A DNA stretch of 64,000 nt from Gymnogyps californianus (lineage: Eukaryota; Chordata; Aves; Accipitriformes; Cathartidae), in NCBI RefSeq assembly GCF_018139145.2, contig NC_059475.1, positions 10,712,437 through 10,776,436 of the forward strand. The letters are read 5' to 3'. The notes beneath the pieces were generated by a model. The model was not told where the DNA came from. It saw only the letters and a list, made by a program, of their open reading frames with translations, and searched no databases. The position numbers and the translations under genes are program-made. Of the stretch, positions 23,992 through 34,832 are shown piece after piece; position 1 is the first letter of the stretch, and the number at the start of each line of letters is the position of its first letter.

Positions 23992-24685
23992 CCAAAGGGT
24001 TGAGATAACAGCAGATCTGACCAGAGCGTGTTAAAACAAATTTGTTATACGCATTTCTTATATTAGTTAAATAGTCACTGGTCACAGTGTTGGTTCATTT
24101 GTTCACATGGTGCTGGTACGTAAATTATTATATGTACTATGTATTCCCTGTGGTGATGTTTATCACCTCTGGGAGAGGGATCAGGACTATCATTTTGCTG
24201 TGCTGGATAATGTCAACTTATGATATGATTATATCACTGGTCATGAGGTTAAGCTGGTATTTGTATGCAGCATTTTTGTCATGCCCGTACCTCAGGCACC
24301 TTCTCTCGGAATTTATTAGCAATCACACCCAATCTACGGGGAAGACAGGGCGAGATACTTTCTCCCACTCTTTCACCTCTCCTTTCTCCTTCAGGCTAAT
24401 TACAACAGCTTTTGAGAATTTTGAATATCCTTGGGATGTTCAAGCCAGCATGCTCTTATTGCTATGTCTCCTGAATGTGTTTCAGGTCTTGTTTAGGGTT
24501 ACACAGATTTTTTTTTTAAGAATACCACCCAGAGATCTGCCCCAAGGCTGGATAGTCATGGGCGGCATGGCACGTGGGAGAATATGGGCAGGTATCTAGA
24601 GAACTTCTCACCTCCAATGGTTTGGAACTTCACTCCTGAACAACTAGAGGACCCTGATGAAGTGATAAGAATATTTGAAAGGAAA
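23992..24685 (+). pseudogene. Retroviral leader and gag-like remnant
   Basis: This lies between the primer site and the RNase H remnant. One frame (24087-24599) is open for 170 codons and encodes several hydrophobic stretches, in roughly the first 55 residues, around 70-90 and around 120-145. In another frame the sequence from about 24540 to 24685 is also open and hydrophilic, and looks like the start of the structural gene, ending where pol sequence suddenly begins. I cannot assign either frame to a named gag domain with confidence. Positions 24512-24521 hold a T run. The junction with pol near 24685-24700 marks a large internal deletion. Confidence 0.5.
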
Positions 24686-25848
24686 ATGGCCAGTGCTCTA
24701 TCCCTATACTGACTCACGGATGGTGGCAAATGCCCTGTGGGGGTGGTTGCAGCAATGGAAGCAGAGCAACTGTCAGCGCAGAGGCAAACCCGTCTGGGCT
24801 GCCCCATTGTGGCAAGATATTGCTGCCTGGCTAGAGAAGCTGGTTGTAAAAGCATGTCATGTAGATGCCCACGTACCTTAGAGTCGGGCCACTGAAGAAC
24901 ATCAAAACAACCAGCAGGTGGATCAGGCTGCTAAGATTGAAGTGGCTCAGGTGGATCTGGACTGGCAACATAAGGGTGAATTATTTATGGCTCGGTGGGC
25001 CCATGACACCTCAGGCCATCAGGGAAGAGATGCAACATATAGATGGGCTCGTGATCGAGGGGTGGACCTGACCATGGACGCTATTGCACAGGTTATCCAT
25101 GAATGTGAAACATGCTGCAATCAAGCAGGCCAAGCGGTTAAAGCCTCTGTGGTATGGAGGACGATGGCTGAAATATAAATATGGGGAGGCCTGGCAGATT
25201 GACTATATCACACTCCCACAAACCTGCCAAGGCAAGTGCCATGTGCTTACAATGGCGGAAGCAACCACTGGATGGCTGGAAACATATCCCATGCTCCATA
25301 CCACCACCTGGAACACTATCCTGGGCCTTGAAAAGCAAGTCTTACGGTGACAGAGCACCCCAGAAAGAATTGAGTCAGACAACGGGACTCACTTCCGAAA
25401 CAACCTCATAGACACCTGGGCCAAAGAGCACAGCATTGAGTGGGTATATCACACCGCCTATCATGCACCAGCCTCTGGGAAAATCGAATGATGCAATGAA
25501 CTGCTAAAAACTACACTAAGAGCAATGGGTGGTGGGACCGTCAAACATTGGGATACACATTTAGCAAAAGCCACCTGGTTAGTCAGCCCTAGAGGATCTG
25601 TCAATTGAGCTGGCCCTGCCCAATCAAAACTTCCACATACTGTAGAAGGAGATAAACTCTCCATAGTGCACATGAAGAGTATGTTAGGGAAGACAGTCTG
25701 GGTTAGTCCTGCCTCAGGCAAAGGCAAACACGTTCGTGGGATTGCTTTTGCTCAAGGACCTGAGTGCACTTGGTGGGTGATGTGGAAGGATGGGGAATTT
25801 CGATGTGTACCTCAAGGGGATTTGATTTTGGGTGAGAATAGCCAATAG
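24686..25848 (+). pseudogene. pol: Broken pol remnant: end of RNase H plus integrase
   Basis: In the first frame the end of RNase H is visible: a YTDS motif with its Asp at 24711 and an HVDAH motif near 24867. The integrase zinc-binding part follows, with His at 25002 and 25017 and Cys at 25104 and 25113 (an HHCC finger). A frameshift just after the CxxC moves reading to another frame, which holds the catalytic core. Asp 25201, Asp 25378 and Glu 25486 are spaced D,D-35-E, so all three metal-binding residues survive. A C-terminal DNA-binding region ends at 25848. Breaks are a TAG at 24879, the frameshift near 25115-25140, and TGA at 25348, 25489 and 25606. Reverse transcriptase and protease are absent. 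It is not functional. Open frames on the opposite strand here are shadows. Confidence 0.93.
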
Positions 25849-26351
25849 ATTAAATTGTATTATGTTTATTGCTAAATAACCCTGCCACTGTATGTCATCA
25901 CTACTACAGTTGCTATATGCCATATCAATGGTATTACAGTAAGAATCACCCAAATCACTGAAGGATGGACTTTGATGAAACCGAGTGAAGTGCAGTGGTG
26001 ATGGAACTTGAACTGGCTTCAGCAACAGGCACCCAGCAACTTCCTCAAGATTGACATCTTCAACCTGCAGACCGTGGGCGTGGGCCGTGCCAAATACACC
26101 AGCTGCGAGCTCTGGATGCAGCATGCAACAATCCAACACCACACACCATCTCTTCTACCCTGAAAGACTGTTATGACAGATGGAGCCCCAAAGTCATGGA
26201 TTAAATGAACTCAACAGACACGTTAGAGGGATGGTCCATAGACTAAGGGAATGATATCTCTGTGTGTGTGTGTATATATATATATCAAAGACAAGAAAGG
26301 TGGTGGTGATTAATTGGAAAGTGTAGCATCTGGGCATGACGTACATGGTAT
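25849..26351 (+). other. Retroviral 3' internal region without env
   Basis: Between integrase and the 3' LTR there are about 500 bases with no recognisable envelope gene and no long frame on the sense strand. A locally GC-richer patch lies at about 26040-26125. A TG/TA dinucleotide run occupies 26261-26285. The 142-codon minus frame at 25714-26142 mostly overlaps the integrase end and is not a gene. Confidence 0.7.
26261..26285. repeat. (TG)n(TA)n dinucleotide repeat
   Basis: About six TG units run directly into about six TA units in the 3' internal part of the provirus. Confidence 0.85.
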
Positions 26352-26369
26352 AGAATAAGGGGTGGATAA
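26352..26369 (+). promoter_or_regulatory. Polypurine tract of the provirus
   Basis: The purine-rich AGAATAAGGGGTGGATAA lies directly before the 3' LTR. It is the expected plus-strand priming site; its core is AAGGGGTGGA. Confidence 0.65.
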
Positions 26370-26784
26370 CGTCCTGGGTTCAGCTGGGATAGAGTTAATT
26401 TTCACAAGAAGCTGGGAGGGAACACAGCTAGGAGAGCTGACCCAAACTAGCCAAGGGGATATTCAATACTGTATGACGTCATGCTCAATATATAAACTGG
26501 AGAAGCTGGCCAGGGGGAGGAGGGATCGCGGCTCGGGAATGGGCTGGGCATCAGGTTCCAGGCGGTGAGCAACTGCATTGTGCATCACTCGCTTCGTATA
26601 CTCTTTTATTAGTATTATTGTTATGATTATTTCTTCTCTCCTTGTGTTGTCCTATTGAACTGTCCTTAACCCACAAGTTTTTACCTTTTTCTTCCAATTC
26701 TCCTCCCCATCCCACCAGGGGGGCAGGAGGAGTGAGCGAGCGGCCGTGTGGTGCTTAGTTGCCGGCTGGGCCTAAACCACAAGA
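26370..26784 (+). repeat. 3' LTR of the provirus
   Basis: This 415-bp LTR is collinear with the 5' LTR. The first base is C instead of T and the last bases are changed (AAGA against GACA). It has an intact palindrome TGACGTCA at 26474-26481 and TATATAAA at 26489-26496. A 5-base gap relative to the 5' LTR lies just after CTGTCCTTA. The poly(A) signal equivalent has mutated to ATTGAA. Confidence 0.94.
26474..26481. promoter_or_regulatory. cAMP-response-type site TGACGTCA in the 3' LTR
   Basis: A perfect 8-bp TGACGTCA sits 8 bases before the TATA box of the 3' LTR. It is known as the binding site of CREB/ATF-type bZIP proteins. The 5' LTR has lost it; the solo LTR keeps only the ACGTCA half. 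Confidence 0.55.
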
Positions 26785-26789
26785 GGTGC
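26785..26789. repeat. Target-site duplication (right), GGTGC
   Basis: This matches 23537-23541 and closes the provirus. Confidence 0.8.
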
Positions 26790-29700
26790 TTTGCTTTGCC
26801 CAGGCATTTTGTACAGGTCCTGGGTGCCTGTCTCAGAGTGCTGATTTCCATTACGCCGCAGGACACTTACAATTAGGCATTGCAGTGTTGAATGGAACAA
26901 TACCGAAGCCCTTTTGTGCGTTCTGGCATAAATCTCTTCTGAGAATGAGAATTAGGGTGATATTTACAGAGATCTAGAGGTGTCTAATGATGAAGATAAT
27001 CAACTAATAGTATTTCCAAAGAAGTATAAGCAGCTTATATTGTTTTTACATAATTTGCTAATTTCACAGTTTTCTAGGTCCCTCTCCCAAGTTTCTGCCT
27101 GCCTGTGAAATCCCACAGTTTTGTAAGAGGCAAAATATTCGGGTGATTAGCAAGTGGAAGGGAAACTTATCTACAGTTATCTACTTATGTATCACAGTGG
27201 CTTTGAACTACTTCATTACATGTTCATTAGTTCATGTTACAGTTGATACCACGTTAATCTTATTAGTATTTAGTATGTTACACAGCTTTGGAAGTGATAA
27301 TATGGGAGGCTTCTGGAAGGAAGTAGTTTGTAGCCTTAGATTGCTATGAAAGATTTCTTATTATCTTCATTCCAAGCTGGGAGAAGGAAACCATGGGCAA
27401 AGACTCTTCGGGATCATGGAGATTACATTCTTACAGAAAACAACAGTATTTTTGTTAGAAGCAAATGTACTATAAGTTACCACAAAATAGTAATGTATTG
27501 AACTACTGTAAGTAAATTTCACAAATAGGGCAATGGCAACTTCATAAGTACTTATTTCTCTTTCTAATCAATGATAGCATGATCCAAGAAAGTATTTCTC
27601 AGATGCAGTAAATCTTGGCTTTCACTTCTGATTTAATTTTGAAGAGTGAATTGTATTGAACTTCTTTTAAGCGATTTAGTTGAGATTTCTGTTTAGCCTG
27701 GACAAGATAATCATAGAAACTAAGTTTAGAATACCATGGTTAATCACTACTGTGGCAGAGGGGAAGAAAAAGTAGAATTTGTAAGTCAGCAAATTTTAAT
27801 GTGTTTAATTTGCAAATGTATAACTGTACTGTATGTCAGTGATTTCTGATAACTTTTAATTGTGAAAAGACCTATAGCAAAGTCATCTGAAATTTAAATA
27901 TGCAGATAAGTATTGGACCAAGAATTAGTGTAGGACCGTATGAAAAGTAGAAAGTAAGGAAAACATGGCAAAAAAAAATGATGGGATAAAGGCTGTCTCT
28001 AAACATTCCCATGTCTGTAATCATTAACAAATGCAGTCTGTGAATAGTCTGCAAAGTTTTTATTGTATTCTGAGACTACGCAAAACTGCATTAGAAAGTG
28101 TTTAGGTATAAATTTAGAATATTTAAAGAAACACTCCTTAAAGAATATTTGGGATTGAAAACTACATTTGTAGACAATGTGATAAATGCAAGAGGGATAT
28201 CTTGTGAAATGGACCTTTATTAAGCTTGATTACTGCAAAATAAAAATCCAGTTAAGGCATTGAAAAGACAAAGAAAGACCATCTGTGAGGGAATTTGCCA
28301 CAGATCTAATGGTAAGCTAATTTTTCAGATAAAGTGGCTACTACACTTTGCAGGGGATGAAGTAGAGAAGTTAGAAATCATTTTAGATTGAATTTTTGCC
28401 AGGAATATGAACAAATTGGATAAAAGCAGTGGAAACAATGCTTGTAGGTCAGTTAAACACAAGGTTATAAACACATTCTTTCTTTCTAGATGGTGACATT
28501 GCATTCCACCCTGTTTCTGAAAATGCTTGAAGCAATGTTGTGGGAAATGTATTTCTTACCGTGAGACATCTTACCTGATTTCTAAAAGCCAGCAGTGACC
28601 ATATGCACTAAACTTCATTTTGTCCCAGAGATTATATTAATGTGCATGGGATAATGAGTTTCATGTGATGGAGCAGAGGTAGCTTTTGTATTGCTTAACT
28701 GAAGACTGTTTTCCACTAAGAAACTGATTCTTGGTTGATTTTGTATTAACAGAGGATGATAAAGTCTGTTTTGTTAATTTTTTTACAGGTAAGTTTTCAG
28801 GTTCTTGTAAACAAATTCCTTAAGCAAGAAAAAAAAGATTGTATATGTATAACATCATAGAGAAATAATTAGGAAGTAAGGCTGAGTGGTGATTAGAGGC
28901 CTGGTCAAGGTTAGTATAACAGTATATCATCATGACCTGCTTTGTTGCTCTGGCTACACAAATGAGGTTGCTGAGAAACACTGAGACATTTGCTTAGAGC
29001 TTAGCCTAGATTAGATGAAGGTAATAGTATGGTATTGTAGGTGCTTTGTCAACTGCTGTTGCAGATTGATAAGTTATGTAAATGAGAGTTTGATTTGTAG
29101 ATGAAAAATTTCCAGAATTGTCCTATTAGTAAAGGTAGGAGATTTTCTCATTACAGTACCTATCAAAGAATCGTTGATCTGCAATGTAGACCTAATTTAT
29201 TCAATAGCCAGCTATCTAATACCTAGCAAGTATGCTTCAAAGTCAAAACATTATTTAAATACTATTTAAACCCCTAAATAGCGGAGAATAGTCTACACAG
29301 AAATGTCTGATTCTGTGTATTTTGCATGAGCAGCTGTGGTCAGCATGATCAGGACCAGTAACTCTCCTGAAATGGTATTCAGATCTTGTCTGTCTGGAGG
29401 TGATCAGGAAAATTAGAGGTATTAGGACTATGTGTGTGATTGAAGAATTTTAAATCCCACCTCTTACTTGCCTTATATCCCCTTCTCTTCAATAAGCTTT
29501 ACTAAAGATCTTTAACTGCTTAGCTTACATTAATATTGTGTATTTCTGTAGCGAAGAGCTTGCTGTGTAGTTATATATTCTCTAATTAAGATAAAAGGAC
29601 TTAAAAAGAACAAGTAGAAGGACCCTGTCATGGGATATAGGATGATAAAATATATTGTACAAGGAACTTAAGTATGATAATAAACATTGAGATATATGTT

Positions 29701-30058
29701 TAATCTCTGTATTTAAAATCGGCACCCTTCTGATCACATCATTCTACTTTTTAATAATGTTAAGCCTACATATATCACATTTTTGTACTTCTGTAGGGTA
29801 ATATTATTTCAAGGGTGGCTCTGAATATGTCCCAGTCGTTGTAATTGGCTTCTTTATTTTATCTAAGCTTTTTAGGTATAGTTAAATATGTTTCCTATGA
29901 TAGTCAAAACTACAGGTGCCACCTGCCATGGCAGGACTCATAACTAATCCAGTATTTGCTCATCAAGTGAAAAAATTTAGTATTACTGTAAAGTAAGCTG
30001 CTTAAGTACTTTGTTGCATCCATCTGCTTTTTTTTTTTCTTTTCTTTTCAAAATACAG
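26790..30058. other. AT-rich noncoding stretch
   Basis: No gene, repeat family or RNA gene was recognised. Open frames are all under 75 codons and isolated. The splice-like acceptor at 28489 is followed by a frame that soon stops. Confidence 0.5.
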
Positions 30059-30122
30059 GCACATCCACACCATGGCTACTTTTGATCCTGTCAGCTATTG
30101 TTTCTGTTTAACAGAGAGAGAG
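30059..30122 (+). other. Exon-like segment with a Kozak-like start
   Basis: A long pyrimidine tract and ACAG end at 30058, and a consensus donor GTAAGT begins at 30123, bounding 64 nt. In the frame that stays open, ACCATGG at 30069-30075 is an excellent Kozak context. It would start a peptide MATFDPVSYC... of 17 codons ending on a codon boundary at the donor. It could be a first coding exon, an untranslated exon or chance. No downstream partner was found and the peptide is unknown to me. Confidence 0.2.
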
Positions 30123-33100
30123 GTAAGTTTCATGAATAACACTTGAAGCTTGATTTCATTGGCCGAAGTGTGTATCTCTATTTTAGTATGGTTTGTTTGT
30201 TTTGAGTTTCTCTTACCTTCTTGATACCATGGGAGTAACTTTAGGACAACCTGTTGCAGAGTGTCTCCGCTCGAGTTAGTGAAATCAAGAGGCAGTGCAG
30301 GAGACTCATTCATTCAGATAAAGCTTGCAGAACTAGTCTTTGAAGCTTTTTCCCCCCCAGATGTTTTGCTTGAAGCTGTTTTTAGGTATAAAGCCTCAGT
30401 TCTGACCTTTGTGAGGAAATAATGAATGGTAGACAGTTAAAGGCCAAATGCCAACCACATTTGTTACCTTTTGCAATACTGCTTAAGGAAATTGAGTTTG
30501 TGAGAGCCCTAAAACAGCACTTAAGCCAGAGGTGGCTGTATACAGAAATTGCGCCATCTTTCATAGCAATTTTGGTTTGTGGTTGGCCGATCTATGAGCC
30601 ACAGTAGTCAAACTGAATCCAAAAGAGTTATTGTGGGTTAGATTAATGTCACTAAGGTCAGAGGCTGGACCTGAAGTACATATATGCATGTATCTCTGTT
30701 CTTTGTCTTCTGCATTTTTTCTATATAAAAATCTGCCCTAATACATTCACCTATTTTCTGCCTTTTTCCAGTCCTCAGTGACAATAAGAACTATGCAGAC
30801 CTTAATACGCACTGTGTAATACATGCAGTATTTGTTCTGTTTTTAGCATGCCTGATTTATTTTATATCAACTTATTGGCCTCTATCTACCAAAGCACTTA
30901 CGGGATCCCATAATATGAAAACAGCAGACACTTTGTTGGCATTTAATTAGTGTCAGTACTGGTTCTATGTAAAACTAAAACTGAAAAAAAATTTATTTTG
31001 TGCTGTGCATACATAGTTCCGATAACCCAATGAATCCTTTTCTTTAAGAACAATTGTCTTAGACACAACAAATTAGATGATATATATTTCAGTTTGGACA
31101 CAAGTTCTTAGTCATTGAAGAGAAAATGGAAGGGATTTGCTGATAACTGGTCCTGTCAAAAAAGAACTCAAAATATAGGAACTACGTTTCTGCACTAATA
31201 GAAACTGGTGTAAGGTCTGGTCTGTCTTATTATAGAAGCCTCTCAGATTTTTTGTGTTGGTCTCAAAGATGCCTGGCTCAAAATTTGATGTCAGTAAGCC
31301 TACTGGCAGTTTACAAGCAAAGATGATCCCTACCAATTTCAGATAATGCGCTTAAATCTATAGTCCCAAAGAAAGACTTGTTTTTTAATAGTAGTAATCC
31401 TTTAATTGACTGGGTGTGGAAACACCACAGGGCCTCTTCTGGGTTCCCTGGTGAGAGGCTTTCTGTGTATAATCTGTTGCAGATATTTAAAAAACAGCCT
31501 GTTATAAAGCTCAGTAAGTTTTAAATCTTTTCTTTGAATATTTGTAAAGCTATTATGTTCAATACATTTAATGATACAAATGCACTTTATGCAATGGATA
31601 TTAAGATGTAGAGTAAGTATTGGATGAAATAAAAGAGTTAAACAGAAGCTAGTAGAAAGTTTTGTCCATTGGGAGAAACAGTGCTTTAGAACTGTATATA
31701 AAGAAAATATAAATTATTTTGGAAAGAGGAATGGAAGATAAGAATATAGACTTCTTCATTTTTATTCACATTTGTCACCTAAGAAGAAGTTTCGAGAAAG
31801 TGTAAAGCTGCAGTGTTTTTGTGTCTTTTAGACCCTGATAACTTGTCCTTTCATTGGGCTTCAAACTAGTTTCAGGTGCCCTGCAAACAAGTGTGACATA
31901 TTTGTAATATTAAAATATTTACTAATAATATTGTTTGCTATGCTGTCTTTTTGAGCACCTTAGAGTTAAAGTAGTCTAGGAATAACCAGCAACATTTTTT
32001 GACACACAGCAGGTTGAACCAACAGAATAATAAAATTATCCTGGCTATCAAGAGCTGGAAACATTATATTAGCTTAGGAAATCTTATGCAATATCTGCCA
32101 ACTGTGTGATCATGTTACAGTACATAAAAGTGCACTGAATTGTACCTTATTTAGAATAAAGTACACTAAATACCTTCCTTAGAACTTTTTTGCAATGTAA
32201 GATATCTACAGGTAGTGAAAGTATTCTTTCTTCATAGTCCTTGAGTTTTAAAGCTCATTTTACTTCACAATTGTTTATTTCAATGGGAACTTCCATGGCA
32301 AGTTTGTAGTAGGACTGGCTAGAGCTAATTTTAAAGCTGAAAAGAAGTACTTTAAATACAGAAAAGATTATTGGTAAAATTGGGCAAACATTTAAGAAGA
32401 AAAGCTACCATCATAATTTTAGTTACTTTTTGTAACTAAATTTCTGCATTTGTAACTAACTCCTGCATTGTAAAAAAATTAAGTAAAAATATTGATATCT
32501 CTTTCCTTCTGTTGATCTTTTCAAATATATTTTAAATAAATAAAACATGGTAATTTCTCTAAATGTAAATCACAAGAGAGTATGTGTATTCAAAATCATC
32601 AAACTTTTGATGCTCCTTACCTCTTCCCTCCTTATTCCTTTTCACTCACTTAGGGTTTTTTTCCCTAAGCCTCACAATTCTGCATATTAATTTCTTTTTT
32701 TTTTCATTTGTCCCATTATGAAGACTATTTTTCTTTTCCAAAGCAAGGAATCATAAAGAATGGCTCAAAGTCCAGCCTACTGTAGATGGCTGGCTGAATC
32801 ATTAAATCATTAAATCCCTAAAATACCTTTTAACAACTGAAATCTTTAACACAAAGAATAATTTTAAACTTCTTTGTAGTTTTTTGTTGTGACATTTTAT
32901 GATCTTTTTGTCAAGTACTATATATAATTTTGCTCTAACAAACACTCTTTCTGAAATTAGAGATTAATTCAGTTTAACATTCCCTATCTGTTCAAGATAC
33001 TTCTGTCAAGATGAGATATATTAAGAGAGAAGACAATATAATTTAATCCTCAGTTTTATATACTATACCATTGCAAGTAGACAAGATTTTTATGCTGTAA

Positions 33101-34492
33101 TAAATATGTGAGAGATGCACCTATTTTAGAAGCTATTAATTCTATTAGGAATATACTGGGTTTACAAGTCTGACTTGGGGAAAAGCTACAATCATGTCAA
33201 AGAACTAGCAGGAAAATCCTTATATGATTGTTATGTGCATCTTAATTCAATTTCAAACAACATTATTTCCTAGCTACCACTGAAGTTGGTGTTAGCAAAG
33301 ACTAACAGCTTGCCATGATGGAAGAAAAGATAAAATACAACTTATTGCACTGTGCCAATATTCATTGCTGTAGTAAGCATCTGAAAGACATTGAAGGCTG
33401 TCCAGGACAGCATTCTGCTTGCGAAGTAACTGAAAAATTTGACATGCAGTAATTTGAACCCTGCTTGAGGCTATATTAATGACTTCCTAATTCCTCTAAA
33501 AATTATTAAAGGTAACACTAAACAAATTTTTAATGAAACTAAATGCCTAATTACAGTTTTATTAAAGCTGGCACTGGAAGTGGAAGTTCCCTGATGACAT
33601 TCAGTGACATAACTGACAATGATTAGGAATTCCATGCTATGTTCTTTCCTTTTACATTTTTGAGAAGTTTGATCTAAATAATTTCTGAATTGATTTAGAA
33701 TTTAAGCAGAAGACCAGGATCAGGGATTTTTTTCTGCTGCTCAGTAAACATAAAATCTGTGGACTTCCTTGTTCAGCTTCCTGATCAGCAGAATGGGAAT
33801 AATACCATGGTGGAAATTTTTTTAGAGTTGAAGTTTTTGAGGAGCTTTGAAGATTAAGTACAAAGTATTATTATTCATTCGTTTTGAAAGCTAATCCATG
33901 AGCGAAAAAGAGGAGTAAGACATGCCTGAGGGAGAAAACGCTTCTGTCAGGGGCACACATGGTACAAACTGCTCTTTATGTACAGAGATGGGGCATTATT
34001 CTTGATTGTGGTACAGAGTAGAGTGCAGGACTTAAGAGTTACAAGTGCAGTAGTTTGGTACTTGGGGCCCGGGGTAAATGAAATCCAGGGTAGTGATTGT
34101 ATTTTGGTTTTATTTTTTGAGTGTCTATCACAGAAGAAGAACAAAGCATAGTGGATCTTAAATTTTTATCTCTTCTGTTTCTGTCCCCCAGACTGCTGTT
34201 TGTCTCATAGAGATTTATCTGAACTGGATATACAACTCTTAAGATGTTGGCCATAGCTCTTCCAAGTTCTCATGTCCCTCAAGTTACACTCTGAGAGCGG
34301 TTACTTAATTGCACGCTGTCAGTGTACTGACAGACTCTGATTGCCCTAACCAGCCAGTAACCATCTAGCTCTGTAATTTTCTTCTGCAACCTGTTTTTGC
34401 CATCCCTAGCATTTAGATGCCTGTGTTTGAAGTCAGCTCTGGTGCAGCATAGCTATGTAAACAGTCGTCAGACTGCTGTGAAACAGTCAACT
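30123..34492. other. AT-rich noncoding stretch
   Basis: This is one of the most AT-rich parts of the window. Two opposed 60-codon frames at 30382-30607 are mirror images of one another. No gene or repeat was recognised. Confidence 0.5.
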
Positions 34493-34832
34493 TGTGAGAA
34501 AGAACTGTGAGAAGTGGAAACAACTAAATGGTGAGAAAGAGTTGTGAGAAGCCTCACCTGGGGCCTCCAACCTTACACCTCTGCCCACTGAGTCAGGAGC
34601 TGCGTTTAAACTCGGGGCCTTGGCTTCCTGGCTTGGCCTGGCACCTGCCTCATTGCCACAGACTGGTCTGGCAATCTGGACTCTTGCCCGACCCTGTTAC
34701 CATCCCTGGACCTAGTTTGCTGTTCTTGTTCGAGCAGTGGGGGACTATGTACCGTGTCGGTGAGGTCATTGCCCTGCCTGCCGTGCTATCACCCTCGACG
34801 CCTGGCTTGCCTTCCCTTATGGAGCAAGGACA
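34493..34832. other. GC- and CpG-richer block, possible mobile-element fragment
   Basis: About 340 bp stands out from its AT-rich surroundings, with several CpGs clustered at about 34730-34800. Its first part contains two imperfect copies of GTGAGAAAGAACTGTGAGAAG (starting at 34494 and 34532). A 105-codon plus frame (34528-34845) crosses it but resembles no protein I know. Abrupt GC change plus surviving CpGs suggests an inserted sequence, such as an LTR fragment. No clean target-site duplication was found (only ACT/AACT-like matches). Confidence 0.3.

Larger units (their letters stand above)
23542..26784 (+). mobile_element. Defective endogenous retrovirus with two LTRs
   Basis: This 3243-bp provirus runs from TGTCCTGGG to an LTR end just before 26785. 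It is flanked by GGTGC at 23537-23541 and 26785-26789; AGGTGC would also fit if the 3' LTR ended one base earlier. In order it has a 5' LTR, a lysine-type primer binding site, a leader/gag-like remnant, a jump directly into RNase H, integrase, a 3' noncoding tail, a purine tract and a 3' LTR. Most of gag, the protease and the reverse transcriptase are absent, no env is recognisable, and pol carries one frameshift and four stops, so it cannot move by itself. The two LTRs differ at roughly a tenth of their positions by eye, which means an old insertion. The family is common in birds; I lean to an ERVL-type assignment because of the 5-bp duplication, with a lysine primer site as a point against. 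Confidence 0.95.

Noticed and set aside
24087..24599. A 170-codon hydrophobic open frame as a possible membrane protein gene
   Set aside because: It sits between the primer site and pol of the provirus, and no host context supports it. It was described as retroviral leader/gag-like remnant instead.
25714..26142. A 142-codon minus frame as a gene
   Set aside because: It is antisense to the integrase end and the 3' internal part of the provirus; a shadow frame.
25849..26351. Possible env gene between integrase and the 3' LTR
   Set aside because: Only about 500 bases, no long sense frame, no signal peptide, cleavage site or membrane anchor.
28490..28560. Exon after the acceptor-like TTTCTTTCTAG at 28489
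   Set aside because: The frame that follows is short, hits a stop in every phase soon, and the donor-like GTGAGA does not give a consistent exon.
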